Below, in pieces: positions 34,084-45,629 of a stretch of DNA of 64,000 nucleotides. Location of the stretch: contig CM049313.1 in NCBI GenBank assembly GCA_026874595.1, positions 16,179,508 to 16,243,507 of the forward strand, in the 5' to 3' direction. The DNA is from Sipunculus nudus (Eukaryota > Annelida > Sipuncula > Golfingiida > Sipunculidae). The notes beneath the pieces are model-generated. The model was not told where the DNA came from. It did no database searches and saw nothing but the letters and a program-made list of their open reading frames with translations. The position numbers were made by a program, and so were the translations under genes. Numbering within the stretch: the stretch's first letter is position 1; every line of letters begins with the position of its first letter.

Positions 34084-37000
34084 AGCTCAGCTGACTTTCA
34101 GCTGACCTATGAAAAGTCTCCATGGAAACCTGATATTAGGTCTCTCTTACCCATATCCTTGCAGCTATGGGGCCCCAAAGTACCCCCCAGAAAAGTCAAA
34201 AATTTCATGCAAAAACTTCAATATCTCATTAAATACTTGACTGATGGTCATGATTTTTGGCATACATATTGTTCATGAGATGTTCCATCACTTCCTGCAG
34301 ACTGGTGGCGCCACCTATATCGTACAATTTTTTACGAATTTTTTTTTCTATTTTTGAGACCTCTCAAAATGTGAACATCTGTTAACAAAGCACAAATCGT
34401 AAAGACTGGACCTAGAATCTTAATTCTTGACACACTGAGAGGTCCATGAAAAATATCCTTGGAAACCAGAAATTAGGTCTCTGTTAACCATATCCTTTGA
34501 GCTATGGGGCCCCAAAGTACCCCCCAGAGTAGTCAAAAATTTCATACAAAAACTTCAATATCTCAATAACTACATCACTGATGGTCATGATGTTTGGCAT
34601 ACATATTGATTATGAGATGTTCCATCAGTTCCTGTAGACTGGTGGCGCCACCTGTATTGTTCGATTTTTCACGATTTTTTCCTCTATTTTTGAGACTTTT
34701 AAGGATGCTGTCATCTGTTAGCGGGGCACAAATCGTAACGACTGGACTTAAAATCTTCATTCTCAACACACTGAGAGACCTATGGAAAGTCTTCATGGAA
34801 ACCAGAAATTAGGTCTCTGTTACCCATATTCTTTGAGCTATGGGGCCCCAAAGTACCCCCAAGAAAAGTCAAAAATTTCATACAAAAACTTCAATATCTC
34901 ATTAACTACTTGACTGATGGTCATGATTTGTGGCATAACTATTGATCATGAGATGTGTCATCACTGCCTGCAGACTGGTGGCGCCACCTGAATCGTTGGA
35001 TTTTTTATGAATTTTTTTCTCTATTTTTGAGACGTTTAACGATGCTGTCATCTGTTAACGTCGCATTAATCGTAACGACTGCACCTAGAATCTTCATTCT
35101 TGACACACTGAGAGACCTATGAAAAGTCTCCATGGAACCAGAAATTAGGTCTCTGTTACCCATATCCATCGAGATCTGGGGCCCCAAAGTACCCCCCAGA
35201 GTAGTCAAAAATTTCATACAAAAACTTCAATATCTCAATAACTACATCACTGATGGTCATGATTTTTGGCATACATATTGATCAAGAGGTGTTTCATCAG
35301 TTCCTGCAGACTGGTGGCATAACCTGTATTTGTTCGGGTTTTTTTTACGATTTTTTCCTCTATTTTTGAGACCTTTAAGGATGCTGTCACCTGTTAGCGT
35401 GGCACAAAACGTAACAACTGGACCTAGAATCTTCATTCTTGAAACACTGAGAGACCTATGAAAAGTCTCCATGGAAACCAGAAATTAGGTCTTTGTTACC
35501 CAACCCGAGAGCTATGGGGCCCCAAAGTACCCCCCAGAGTAGTCAAAAATTTCATACAAAATCTTCAATATCACAATAACTACAACACTGATGGTCATGA
35601 TTTTCGGCAAACATATGAATCATGAGCTGTTCCTTCAGTTTCTGCAGACTGGGTGCGCCACCTCTATTTTTTTCAAATTTTTACGATTTTTTTTTCTCTT
35701 TTTTTGAGACCTTTAAAGATGTGGTTATCTGTCAACAGGGTACAAATTGCAACAACTGGACCTAGAAACTTCATTCTTGTCATACAAGGAGGCCCATGAA
35801 GAGTGCCTGTGGAAACTTGAAATTAGGTCTCTGTTACCCATATCCTTCAAGCTATAGGACTCTGAAGTATCCCTCAGAATAATGGACAATTTGATACAAA
35901 AGCTGAAGTATCTGAACAACTAATGCAGAGATCACCATGATTCTTTGCATGGATATTGACCATTAAGTGTTTTTATTAGTTTCTGCAGACTGGTGGAGCC
36001 ACCTGTATTTTTGCATCCTCCAAAACGAAGTTTTGCAGATACTATGTTTTTGACTGGGTTCCTCCGCCGCCGCCACGTTTGTTTCCAGAGAGCTCCTCTG
36101 AGAAAAATGGACCGATTTTTCCGAAACTTACACTAATTATCTAGTCACATGTGAACTAGTGCCTAACCAATTTGTGTTGACCTCTGACCTTTCCCCTCTA
36201 TCCAGCGTCCATTTGTGCGTCTGATCCACACATAAACCCTCATATCTCGGGAACCGTTTGACCAATCAGGAAATAAAATTTATACAAATGTAGCCCTTGG
36301 ATTGCTTTATAACATACACAAAAATGGTGGCACCACCCGTAACCATGTTTGCACAGTGTCCATCTGTTCATCTGCCTTGGGTTAAAATCACTCATATCTC
36401 TGCAGTGAATTGACTAATTCACCTGAAATTCGGCATGCATATACATCCAGGATAGCTATCTTGATTTTATGACAGATGGCGCCACCTACATACACGTTCA
36501 CGCTGATCACATCCAAGCTCATATCTCAGGAACCGTTTGACTGATTGGGCCAAAATTTTGCATGTGTATAGATATCACATAGCTCTTTATCATACGCAAA
36601 ACTGGTGGCGCCACCTGCAACCATTTTTGCACAGCGTCTGTCTGTTTTCTGCTGTGGGATAATGTCACTCATATCTCGGCAGTGGTTTGACATATCTGCC
36701 TAAATTTTTGCAGTTTTATACATCCTGGATAGCTTCTTAATTTAATGACAGGTGGCGCCACCTATATTCTAGTTTATGCTGCACACATCCGAGCTCATAT
36801 CTCGGGAACGTTTGAACGATTGGGCCAAAATTTTCCATGTGTATAGATCTCACATAGGTCTTTATCATACACAAAACTGGAGGGGCCACCTGCAACCATT
36901 TTTGCACAGCGTCTGTCTGTTTGTCTGCCGTCGGCTAAAATCACTCATATACATGTAGTGGTTTGACTTTTCTGCCTAAAATTTTGCATATGTATACAAC

Positions 37001-37370
37001 TTGGACAGCTTTCTGGATTTGTGGTAGGTGGCACAATCTACATAAACATTTAGGCTGCAGACATCCATGCTAATATGCAACATACCTTACTCTATTTCCC
37101 CTTGCCACTCAATCCATGCCTCACTTCAACCGTTCCACTCTGATTTTGGCGGATACACGTAGTCACTTGTCGGCTACCGTATTCTAGTTTTTAAAGTTTA
37201 CACATTTTTTCTCTATTTTTGAGATATATAAATACAGACTAAATCTTGGCCTGTTGGTTAATCTGTTTGATGCTTCAGTTGAATGGGTATATACTACCAT
37301 TCTGATGATAAAATTTCCTTTAGCGAATCTCTTCCCAGTCAGCTGAGCGTCATGACCCATGGGTCACTTG
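34084..37370 (+). mobile_element. Helentron-like element A, copy 2 (long; contains B copy 2)
   Basis: Starts with AGCTCAGCTGACT after a T-run. Ends with arm CAGTCAGCTGAGC (37336-37348), palindrome TGACCCATGGGTCA (37353-37366), CTTG (37367-37370) and T. The core holds about five tandem units of 335-339 bp, with CTATTTTTGAGAC recurring near 34350, 34685, 35022, 35361 and 35700. Each unit runs through CACAAATCGTAACGACTGG, GAAATTAGGTCTCTGTTACC, GAGCTATGGGGCCCCAAAGT, CATGATTTTTGGCATACAT and then GGTGGCGCCACC (exact at 34304, 34641 and 34977; decayed at 35311, 35650 and 35990). A full B element sits at 36012-37187. Several short - strand open frames starting METFHRSLSV reflect unit periodicity, not a gene. 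Confidence 0.78.
36012..37187 (+). mobile_element. Helentron-like element B, copy 2, nested in A
   Basis: Starts at a diverged arm TGCATCCTCC inside a T-run of the A unit and ends with GGCGGATACA (37148-37157), CTAG (37184-37187) and T; the A unit resumes with TTTTAAAG. The internal half-units match B copy 1 (CATATCTCGGGAACC and others), with exact boxes at 36604 and 36751. The 26-bp palindrome seen in copy 1 is shortened and imperfect here (GTAG...CTAC, about 37159-37177). Confidence 0.78.
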
Positions 37371-40331
37371 TAATACCTTAATTTATACTTCCCCTAGACC
37401 ACAGAAGACTCAGTGTAATGTTTACTTTCACTCTTTATCTTTAATCTTTACATAACTGGAATATTTCATTGAAGTAGTTTAAGAAACTGAGCTGTCACAA
37501 CACCATCAATTACCATCTGATGTCTTTTTTATAAACAAAATCTCAAATAGGGAGGGTCAGAATATTGTTGAAATTACACAATGTTCACTTGTAATGACTT
37601 CCCCTGAACCAAATCAAGCACTGTAACAGGTACCAGGATTGATAATAAGAGCCATCTGGTGAGTGATTTGAAGTAAAATAGAGCAGGGGGAGCTATCCCA
37701 CTGAAACTTCCTCGGATATAGCTGAAGAAGTGGAATTTGCACATTAAGCATAATTCAATTACCATTTTAATTTCAGCAAGAAAAATGTGGAAAGAATGTT
37801 TAAGCATAAATTCTAAACAGGTTGGCCAAGTATGGTTTTTACTATGAATACACAGCAATTTCATAGCACTTTGTTGAATATGCAGTGTGTTTTTTTTTTG
37901 CTCTTTTTTATGTTCTCTCAGTAAAATTAATATAGCCCATACACCTTAGAGTTGTGAAAAGAGTGATTTAATCATTTTGGTGCTTCTACAGATAGGTATA
38001 AGTACAGTATACTTTCCTGCAGAGGACGTAAATCTGTCCCTTGAGAGATGCAAATTGGCAATTGTATACCAGCACTTACCTGTTTCTTAAATCATTTACA
38101 AAGATATACCCTGGATGTGTTGAAAGTAAAACCCCTTATTGCCCATTTGGGAATGCTCTGACATAACTTTTAGAGGCACAAAACTTGTGAAAGTGATGTA
38201 TTGCAAGTGAGTTTTGAAATTATTTGCTGATGAATTAACTATTTTTTACTGGTATATACTCTATCTGTTATAATTAGCTGAATACTTTTCTTACATATTC
38301 ATTTTCAGGTTTCTTTTCACCATAAAAACACGTGGGATAAAATAGGTACTGGCTGTAAATTTAGCCATTTCTCCTGAGTTCTGTATTTGTTATACCTTTA
38401 ACAAGTATTAATGAGTGAGGTAGTGTAAGTGACTATTTTGTCGTTTGACTATTAGGTGTCATGCTCTGATGCAGGTGTCCATAAAACATGAATTAAAGTT
38501 GAAGACTAAGTTGATACATGTATATTGACTCTTCTTTATAATACCTTTTCTATGTAAAAGTAAGACATCAGGGGTTAATATATAAATAAGTAACTTTGAG
38601 GTCAAAACAATTCAGGATGACTGTAAGGCTGTAATGCTAAATTACCTCAAGAAATTATATGCATCATAATACAAATTAAGCTCCCAATGCATTGTGTGAA
38701 TAATGATCGACTTACACAGCAGATATCATGCAGATATAGAAGTTGCATATAAAATTGATTACAGTAATAATGGATCATTGGTTGTTTTTCTTTCAATCAT
38801 CAAACATGATTTTGCAACCAGTTCGTAACACTAGATGCCTTGTATAAAGGATTTTAACAGTCACATATAGTGTATATGGCACATGTATATTTCCCCTTGA
38901 AGATTTTAAGGACATTTTTCAGAGATATTTTAGGACCCTTCTCCTGAGGAAGAGGGGGTAAAGGTACCATGGTTTGCTTGAAATGTTTGCTTTGCAATCC
39001 TGGATGAAAGTATCCTGTCATTTCAACTCAAGAAAACTCACAGACTGTTGTGGATCGACTTGTTAATTGTAGGAGAACCAAAAACATTGTCCTTTGTCAC
39101 ATAAGAGTACCCAGTTAACCCATGCTTTGAATTAAAATTTTGAAGTTTTCAGAGACCACAAAAAGATATATTCTCAGTTGCTTTAAAGCATAAAAATGTC
39201 AGGTCAGCAGAATCTGGCAAAAGAAACTGATTAAGGGTATGGGTCATATGTGTTCACTTCCTGCATATATGATTAAAGGGGTTAAAAAATTGAGCTCAGC
39301 GAATGATCATTAACAAATACTTAGACTAATGATTATGATTACATCAGGACATTTTATCAGTACATCTTTTTTTTTAAGAAGTATTGTGGAGTTCTAGGCA
39401 AATTCTCTACTTTAGACAAATTATTAGAAACTTGTTTTAGATGTTGAAATCTTGTAATTGTATGACTCTAGAACAAGTTGATTTTTGTATCACCAAATAA
39501 TTGCTTTACAACTTTGTATTGGTCCTGCACATATTAAGTAAAGCCATACCCTTTACTGCATGCTTAGTGGGCCATTCAAGTCTATCTTAGATTAAGACTT
39601 GGACCTCCCTTATGTTGCAATATATTACTAGGCCAAATATGTTGTCTATTTATTTTTAATTCCCAATATTTCCATGAAACAGCAAACTCTTCAAACCCTT
39701 TCTGTACCATCTCAAGAAAATCTGATTAAGATACAATGAAAACTGTACAATGTATTTCCTGTAATGCAGCAGTCCAAAATTGTCTGTAATCTAATAAGTA
39801 AACTGAGTTGAAGTATGGAAGCATGCAAGCAAAGATTGAAGTTGTAAAAAAATTGTTGTTGTTAATATTAATGGTAATTGAAAGCTATTTCTATTTCTGA
39901 ATGTTTCTGTTTTAATGACAGAGACTGTCATGCCAAAGAATATGGGTAAAGCCAGCTGGGAAAACCAATTGTTCCATTGTGTCATTATCTGTGAGAAGTG
40001 TGTCCTGTATTAGTGTTTTTGTATTCTGTTCTTGTCATAATGAAGCAAAACTGGCGGAGTCATGGAAAGAAATGCAAATATTTGCTGACTTAAGCTGATT
40101 ACTTGGTACTCAGAGAATGAATTCACCATAATATTTTGTTGGTTTAATATTTGTGCAAATCATCAGGGTCCACCATTACATCATGCAGTGTATGATCTAC
40201 TTTCTATCATGACAGTCCCATGCATATTGAAGCTAGGAAGATCATGTAAACAATGGGAAAAAAATATATCAGTGTGTTATTTTTAGGGCTATCTGGCAAA
40301 AACATATTAAAATTCCTGTTATATATACCTC

Positions 40332-40334
<3 letters not shown>
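37371..40334. other. Non-coding stretch, nothing assigned
   Basis: AT-rich sequence with short open frames only and no recognised repeat ends. Confidence 0.45.

Positions 40335-40389
<55 letters not shown>
40335..40389. repeat. (TA)n microsatellite
   Basis: About 27 TA units. The open frame across it (isoleucine-tyrosine run) is an artefact of the repeat. Confidence 0.95.
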
Positions 40390-40391
<2 letters not shown>

Positions 40392-41120
40392 TATGTTTAT
40401 GGTTGGTATATGTTCAGCTTAAATTGATGCAAAAGAAGTGGATAGACTTAATTTATATCACTACAATAATTCATTGCAATGTGTTGGTGGTAATTTTTTC
40501 AAACAATCTGGGACCATTTGTTCAGTTTTACTTTATATATTTTTCTGCCTCCAAGGATCAGTCATATGGTACAGTGAATGTCACCTTAAGAATTCAACCA
40601 ATAAATCATGATGATGGAGCTAACAAACCTTTGACAGAGAAATTAATCTGTCACTTTCACCCAATGGGATGTGTCATTATTATATAATAATCATTGTTCT
40701 TTCTGAGGGATAAATTATATAAATATCCAAATGTTCTTCCGATTTCGAGTGACATATTCTAATGGATTAAGTGTATACCTAGAAATCTCCTCCATATTTC
40801 TAATTAAGTAAATGAAATTCCTAGTTTAAAAAATTCGGCCAGAATAAATGTTATCATAAAAAGTAATTGAAATGTCTTCTAAGCTGTTTAATAAAAGTAG
40901 TGTTTTTAAGTGGATGCAGAATTCATGCTTGAGTTTTTGTCATTGAACTTAATGGAAACACTTTTATGTCTTCGCTGCATTTATCATATATGGCAAGATG
41001 CCTGATAATGTAAAACTGTAAAACATAGTGTTTTAATTGAATTGTGTACAACTTTTTTCAAGAAAATTATATTATTTTTCATTATGTGCCCATGAGAAAA
41101 TATATTTCTAAATATATTTA
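40390..41120. other. Non-coding stretch
   Basis: No gene or repeat recognised. Confidence 0.45.
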
Positions 41121-41352
41121 TACCTCTGGCAAGGAGGTTATGTATTCATCCATGTTTGTTCGTCTCCCAGCAGGAACTTTGAGAAATTATTCTATCAGTT
41201 TCCAAGAAACTTAATGTGTATAGGGTGGGATACAACTTTACAAGCCAGGGAAATCTTTGTAAATCTTGGTATGAATCTTGATAAAGGGGCAGGTCTTGTA
41301 GGCTTGTTTAGCCTTGGCAGAGGCTGGTATGCATTGTTTTGAGTGCCATTTT
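41121..41352 (+). mobile_element. Helentron-like element G, copy 1 (short)
   Basis: The left end TACCTCTGGCAAGGAGGT folds on itself (ACCTC with GAGGT). Its CCTCTGGCAAGG matches CCTTGGCAGAGG (41312-41323) as an inverted repeat with one mismatch. A GAGTGCC motif follows, but the terminal hairpin and CTAG are decayed. It resembles a widespread marine-invertebrate repeat that begins in this way; that comparison is from memory. Confidence 0.5.
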
Positions 41353-44300
41353 ATATTTTATCATGTTTTATTTGTAATTAAATATACTATCTTGTAATAT
41401 GCAAATTATATGATATAAAATTTTGAATCTGTGTTATTGATGCTATCATGGGATGTTATTACTAATCAAGGGGAATATTTCTCTATGTAAACACTGATAT
41501 TATCTGATAATGGCAACCTATCTGTGTTAACATAAGGAAGAATATGCATAAAAAGAAAGGGTGAAACAGCTAGTTTCATTATTCATATTTGTCTGACAAT
41601 AAACCCCTAAATCATTTAGAATTACAACTTAAACAAAAGTCTAAAGACCATAGGGAGGGTTGATTGTGGTGAAAATGTGCAAGGCCTGGACCATGCATGC
41701 ACTCAGCAGCAAAAACAGGGGAGAACGTTACTGGCAATATCCGGCCCAAGTCTGTCTTTAAACACTTGAGAATAGTTCCTTGAAAGGTTTAACCAGATAA
41801 GCATACAATCTTCTCAAGCTTACATGCCAGTAAAGCATAGCTTTACTTTTTTCTTCCCTCCTCTGCTCAATTTACTGTCCAGCACCCTTGTGCATTAGTT
41901 CAAAGGCATGCATTTTTGACTCTGCAAATTGGATCAACCGGCTAAAATTACCACAAAGGAATAAGTTTAATAATCCCAGGAGGGGACCATCTCATCACAC
42001 TAATGCAAGTGCCAGAATTTTAGATACTGTCACCATGGCAACAGATAATGACATGAAAGATAGAAAGAAAGAACTCACCCTGCCAGAAACCGCTCATGAG
42101 AGCCTTATAAAACTAATGACATCAACTGGAGCCAAGGCCCAGTCAGTTTGGCACTTTTGATAAATAATAGAGTGCTAGCTTTTGAGCCTTATGAAAAAAG
42201 ATCCTGTTTCTTGTGGCATAAGCAGTAAAATGAAATGATTAAAAAAATTTAATTTTCAACCAAACCCTTAACCTTATTTGTTGCATTATTTTGTATTAAA
42301 TACTGTGTCCAAATATTCTCAGCAAACACTCTTGTGTGACCACAACACTTTCCTTGGCAGCTCAATGATAATAAATTTCATCTTCTTTGTCTCCTTCTAT
42401 GTTTTTGACACTGACTAACATTGTCAGTGGAAGCTACTAGGTTTTTAAAAATGCTATTGAAGACAATGCATGATATTTTAAATTATATGGTAAGTGTTTG
42501 GTGTGAACAGTGTAAATTATCAAACTTTGCATTCTTTACTGTTCATAGAGTAATGTTTCCAATCTTCCTGCATCTTGGTTCTTTTTTCCTGAAATTGTTC
42601 TATTTATATTATATGTAACCAAAAAGATGAAATTTTCCATTCAGTTGATGTCTTTGAACACATGAAATTTGGAAACCAGTAAGGTTACATTAAGTTTCAT
42701 ACATAATATATGTATCATTTTACAAGTCATATTAAACATCTTTCATGATGTCCACATGATTAGACAAAGTTTTACCTATCTAACCACATCGTACAGGCAG
42801 TCTGCCCTAGCAGGAGACCAGCTTAAGGAAGAATGTCATTGGTCGACAGATGTAGGCCACATACTTTTATATTTGTGTGGCACTTTTCTGATTTGTTACA
42901 CTCGCGTGTACAAAGATTAATTGTATCAATGTGAGAGGGCTATCACACACACATTGTAGAGTTTCCCAGGAACTACTTGTGTTTGTGGTGGAAGTAATCA
43001 TGGTACAGAAATGTGAAGGATCCAGAGTGGTATCAATTAATGATTGATTATCTGTCTCAGGTTCCCGCAGTCAAGAAAATTGGAAGGCAAAACATAAGCA
43101 GACCAGAAAAAATTGATGGGAATACAAAGCTTCTTTTTCTGTTTTCAAAGTTTTCATCTGACCAATATCAGCTTGGGTTTCCTCATTAATCAAAAGTCTT
43201 CTTTCCTGAGTCAGAAGAATGCCTTTTGTTGTTGTCAGAGTGCTTTAGAGAAAAGAATGATTACTCATGACAGTTCACTGTATATATATTTTTTAATCAT
43301 TAAGCATGGAATTTTGTCAATAGCAAGAAACATATTAGCTGACAATGCATACTCATTGTTTAAACTTGACAATATCCCTTATTTAATGTTTTTGTTTTTA
43401 CTATTTTGAAAATCAATAATTATCATTGGTTTTCTGCTACCATAGCAGTGAAAACATGTACACCTTCAAATTTTACCAGAAAGTACTTAAACATTGTGAA
43501 TCTTTAGTCAAAATAAAAATTGCAGGGGTTTAATGAGATGCTTCTGTCTACAAATTGGCAAATATATATAATTTTGCTAAACATAGGAACATGTCCGCAG
43601 AGAATGTCATTTTAAAGCAAGGAAACCTCCCATGAGGGACAGCTCCTGATTATGGCCATGCACCTGTACTACAGACACTTTTGAAAGTCCCATTCATATA
43701 TTGATAACCTATGTAATATGGACAAAAAGCCAGGTCCAGACTCTCCATTATTGAGATCTTCTGCTGTAAAAATATACTTATACCTTTGCCATGCAGGTGT
43801 CTGTCAGCAAATTTATGAAGGAAGTTCTAAACAGATTTTAAAGAACTTTGTGAAGGGTAAGGAAAACAACCCATGATATTTTGGAGGAAAATTTAATTCA
43901 AAGGATTCTGTTCCATTGTTGCAGCTATTTTATATAATGGAGCTATATTGATCTGTATTATTGGTGGCTTGAGGATCATCCTGGCAGCGGCTTTACGTTA
44001 CTGACAACATCTTGTTAAATTTATTTTAAGACGAATTATTAAAAGTAGACTCATTACTTTCATGGACATACACATCAGAGATCTAGTAATTTGCTAAATT
44101 AAGATAACAATATGAAATATTTGGTGAACACTTTAGCCTAAAAGCACCAATAAGCATTGAGCAATTTCACTTAATTACTCTGAATGTGGAAACTTGTTTT
44201 ATTGCATCTTATGAAAAAGGTTAGAGCACACATTTATTAATGATGTTTTAATTGATAAATGTTTCATGTGATTTTCACTGATAGGATATTAAGTGTTTTA

Positions 44301-44612
44301 CCATATTCTCTACCTCCTACTTAGAATTAAATAGGTATTGCAAACATGTGAAACGCATTACTTTTATTCCTCTAAAAGTGTGCATGTTATGTTTATGTGA
44401 CTTGTATGTTGATATATACCCCTTGGGAGTAATGTTATGTTAGTAACATAGTACTATCGCTATCTGTCTGGAAAAATGTTAATATTAATTATTGACCTAG
44501 GTCTGGTTATTTATTATCATTGAAATTAAGGCTGAAGAACCAGAGAAATGTTATTATCAATCATTAATATTTGAATATCTATAAAATATCAGTATAATTT
44601 ATTTAAGTCCTT
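41353..44612. other. Non-coding stretch, nothing assigned
   Basis: Open frames at 41888-42160, 42421-42618, 42669-42920 and 43113-43409 have no recognised homology and AT-driven composition. I could not support an exon. Confidence 0.45.
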
Positions 44613-45629
44613 AGGCTGATGGGCTATTGTCGTCACCCAAGCTGTCCGTCCGTCCGTCCGGCGTCCGTTAACTTTAACCTTGTGAGCGGGATATCTTTGA
44701 AATGATTCACCGTCAGAATTTTATTTCCTCGGTAAAGATGTATATCGACAAAATCTCGGTCAAGTTCAAAGATGGGTGACCTTGACCTATTTTTCTACAT
44801 TTTAGAGCTGATTATAGAAAAACACTTAGATGCTTATTACTCAGGAACCATTTGGTGGATTTTCACAAAACTTACTATGATTATTGGTACTGATAGTCTG
44901 TACCTGCTATACAAGTTTGGTGGCGCAACCTACAATTTCTGATTTTTTATTGAATTTTTCTTGGATTTTTCAACTTTGGGCTAGTGAGCGGGATATCTGA
45001 AAAAGGATTCACCGTAAGAATTTTATTTTTTCAGTGAAGATGTATATTGACAAAATCTCGGTCAAGTGCGAAGATGGGTGACCTTGACCTATTTTTCTAC
45101 GTTTTAGAGCTGATTATAGAAAAAACATTTAGAAGCTTATTTCTCAGGAACCATTGGATGGATTTTCACAATTCTTACTATGGTCATAGGGACTGATGGT
45201 CTGTAACTGCCGCACAAATTTGGGGGCGCCACCTGCAATTTCTGATTTTTTATTGAATTTTTCTTGGATTTTTCAACTTTGGCCTTGTGAGCAGGATATC
45301 TCTAAAAGGATTCACAAAAGGAATTTTATTTCTTTGGTGAAGATGTATATCGACAAAAATCTCGTTCATGTTCAAAGATGGGTGACCTTGACCTACTTTT
45401 CAAGGTCACAGAGCTTATAATAGAATAAAACTTAGAAGCTTATTTTTCATGAAGCATTTGGTGGATTGCTATGAATCATGGTACATACCTCTCCTTTTTA
45501 AATTTATAACTGAGACATGTACAGATATACATCCATGTGAGAACAGATATTTAGTACTTGTTACTGTTACCACCTCTAAACACTGTTCTTTTGGCTGAGG
45601 GCTTTTGTCAGCTTCTGCTGATATTCTAG
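44613..45629 (+). mobile_element. Helentron-like element C, copy 2
   Basis: The first bases (AGCCCTCAGCTCAT in copy 1) are missing, so it starts at AGGCTGATGGGCT. The right end is complete: arm GCTGAGGGCT (45594-45603, exact complement of copy 1's AGCCCTCAGC), hairpin TCAGC-TTCT-GCTGA (45608-45621), CTAG (45626-45629) and T. The core is three tandem units of about 302 bp, each beginning near GTGAGC(G/A)GGATATCT (44681, 44984, 45286) and carrying GGGTGACCTTGACCTA. Boxes lie at 44921 (one mismatch) and 45225 (one mismatch). Confidence 0.75.

Noticed and set aside
33871-34278. 135-codon open frame on the + strand
   Set aside because: It runs across the junction of a possible SINE and element A, so it is a chimera of repeats.
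34575-35472. Repeated - strand open frames beginning METFHRSLS
   Set aside because: They recur once per 337-bp unit of element A because the DNA is a tandem repeat. They are short, disrupted between units and do not resemble a known protein.
40253-40687. 144-codon open frame on the + strand
   Set aside because: It is kept open by the (TA)n run (alternating Ile-Tyr) and has no other protein-like feature.
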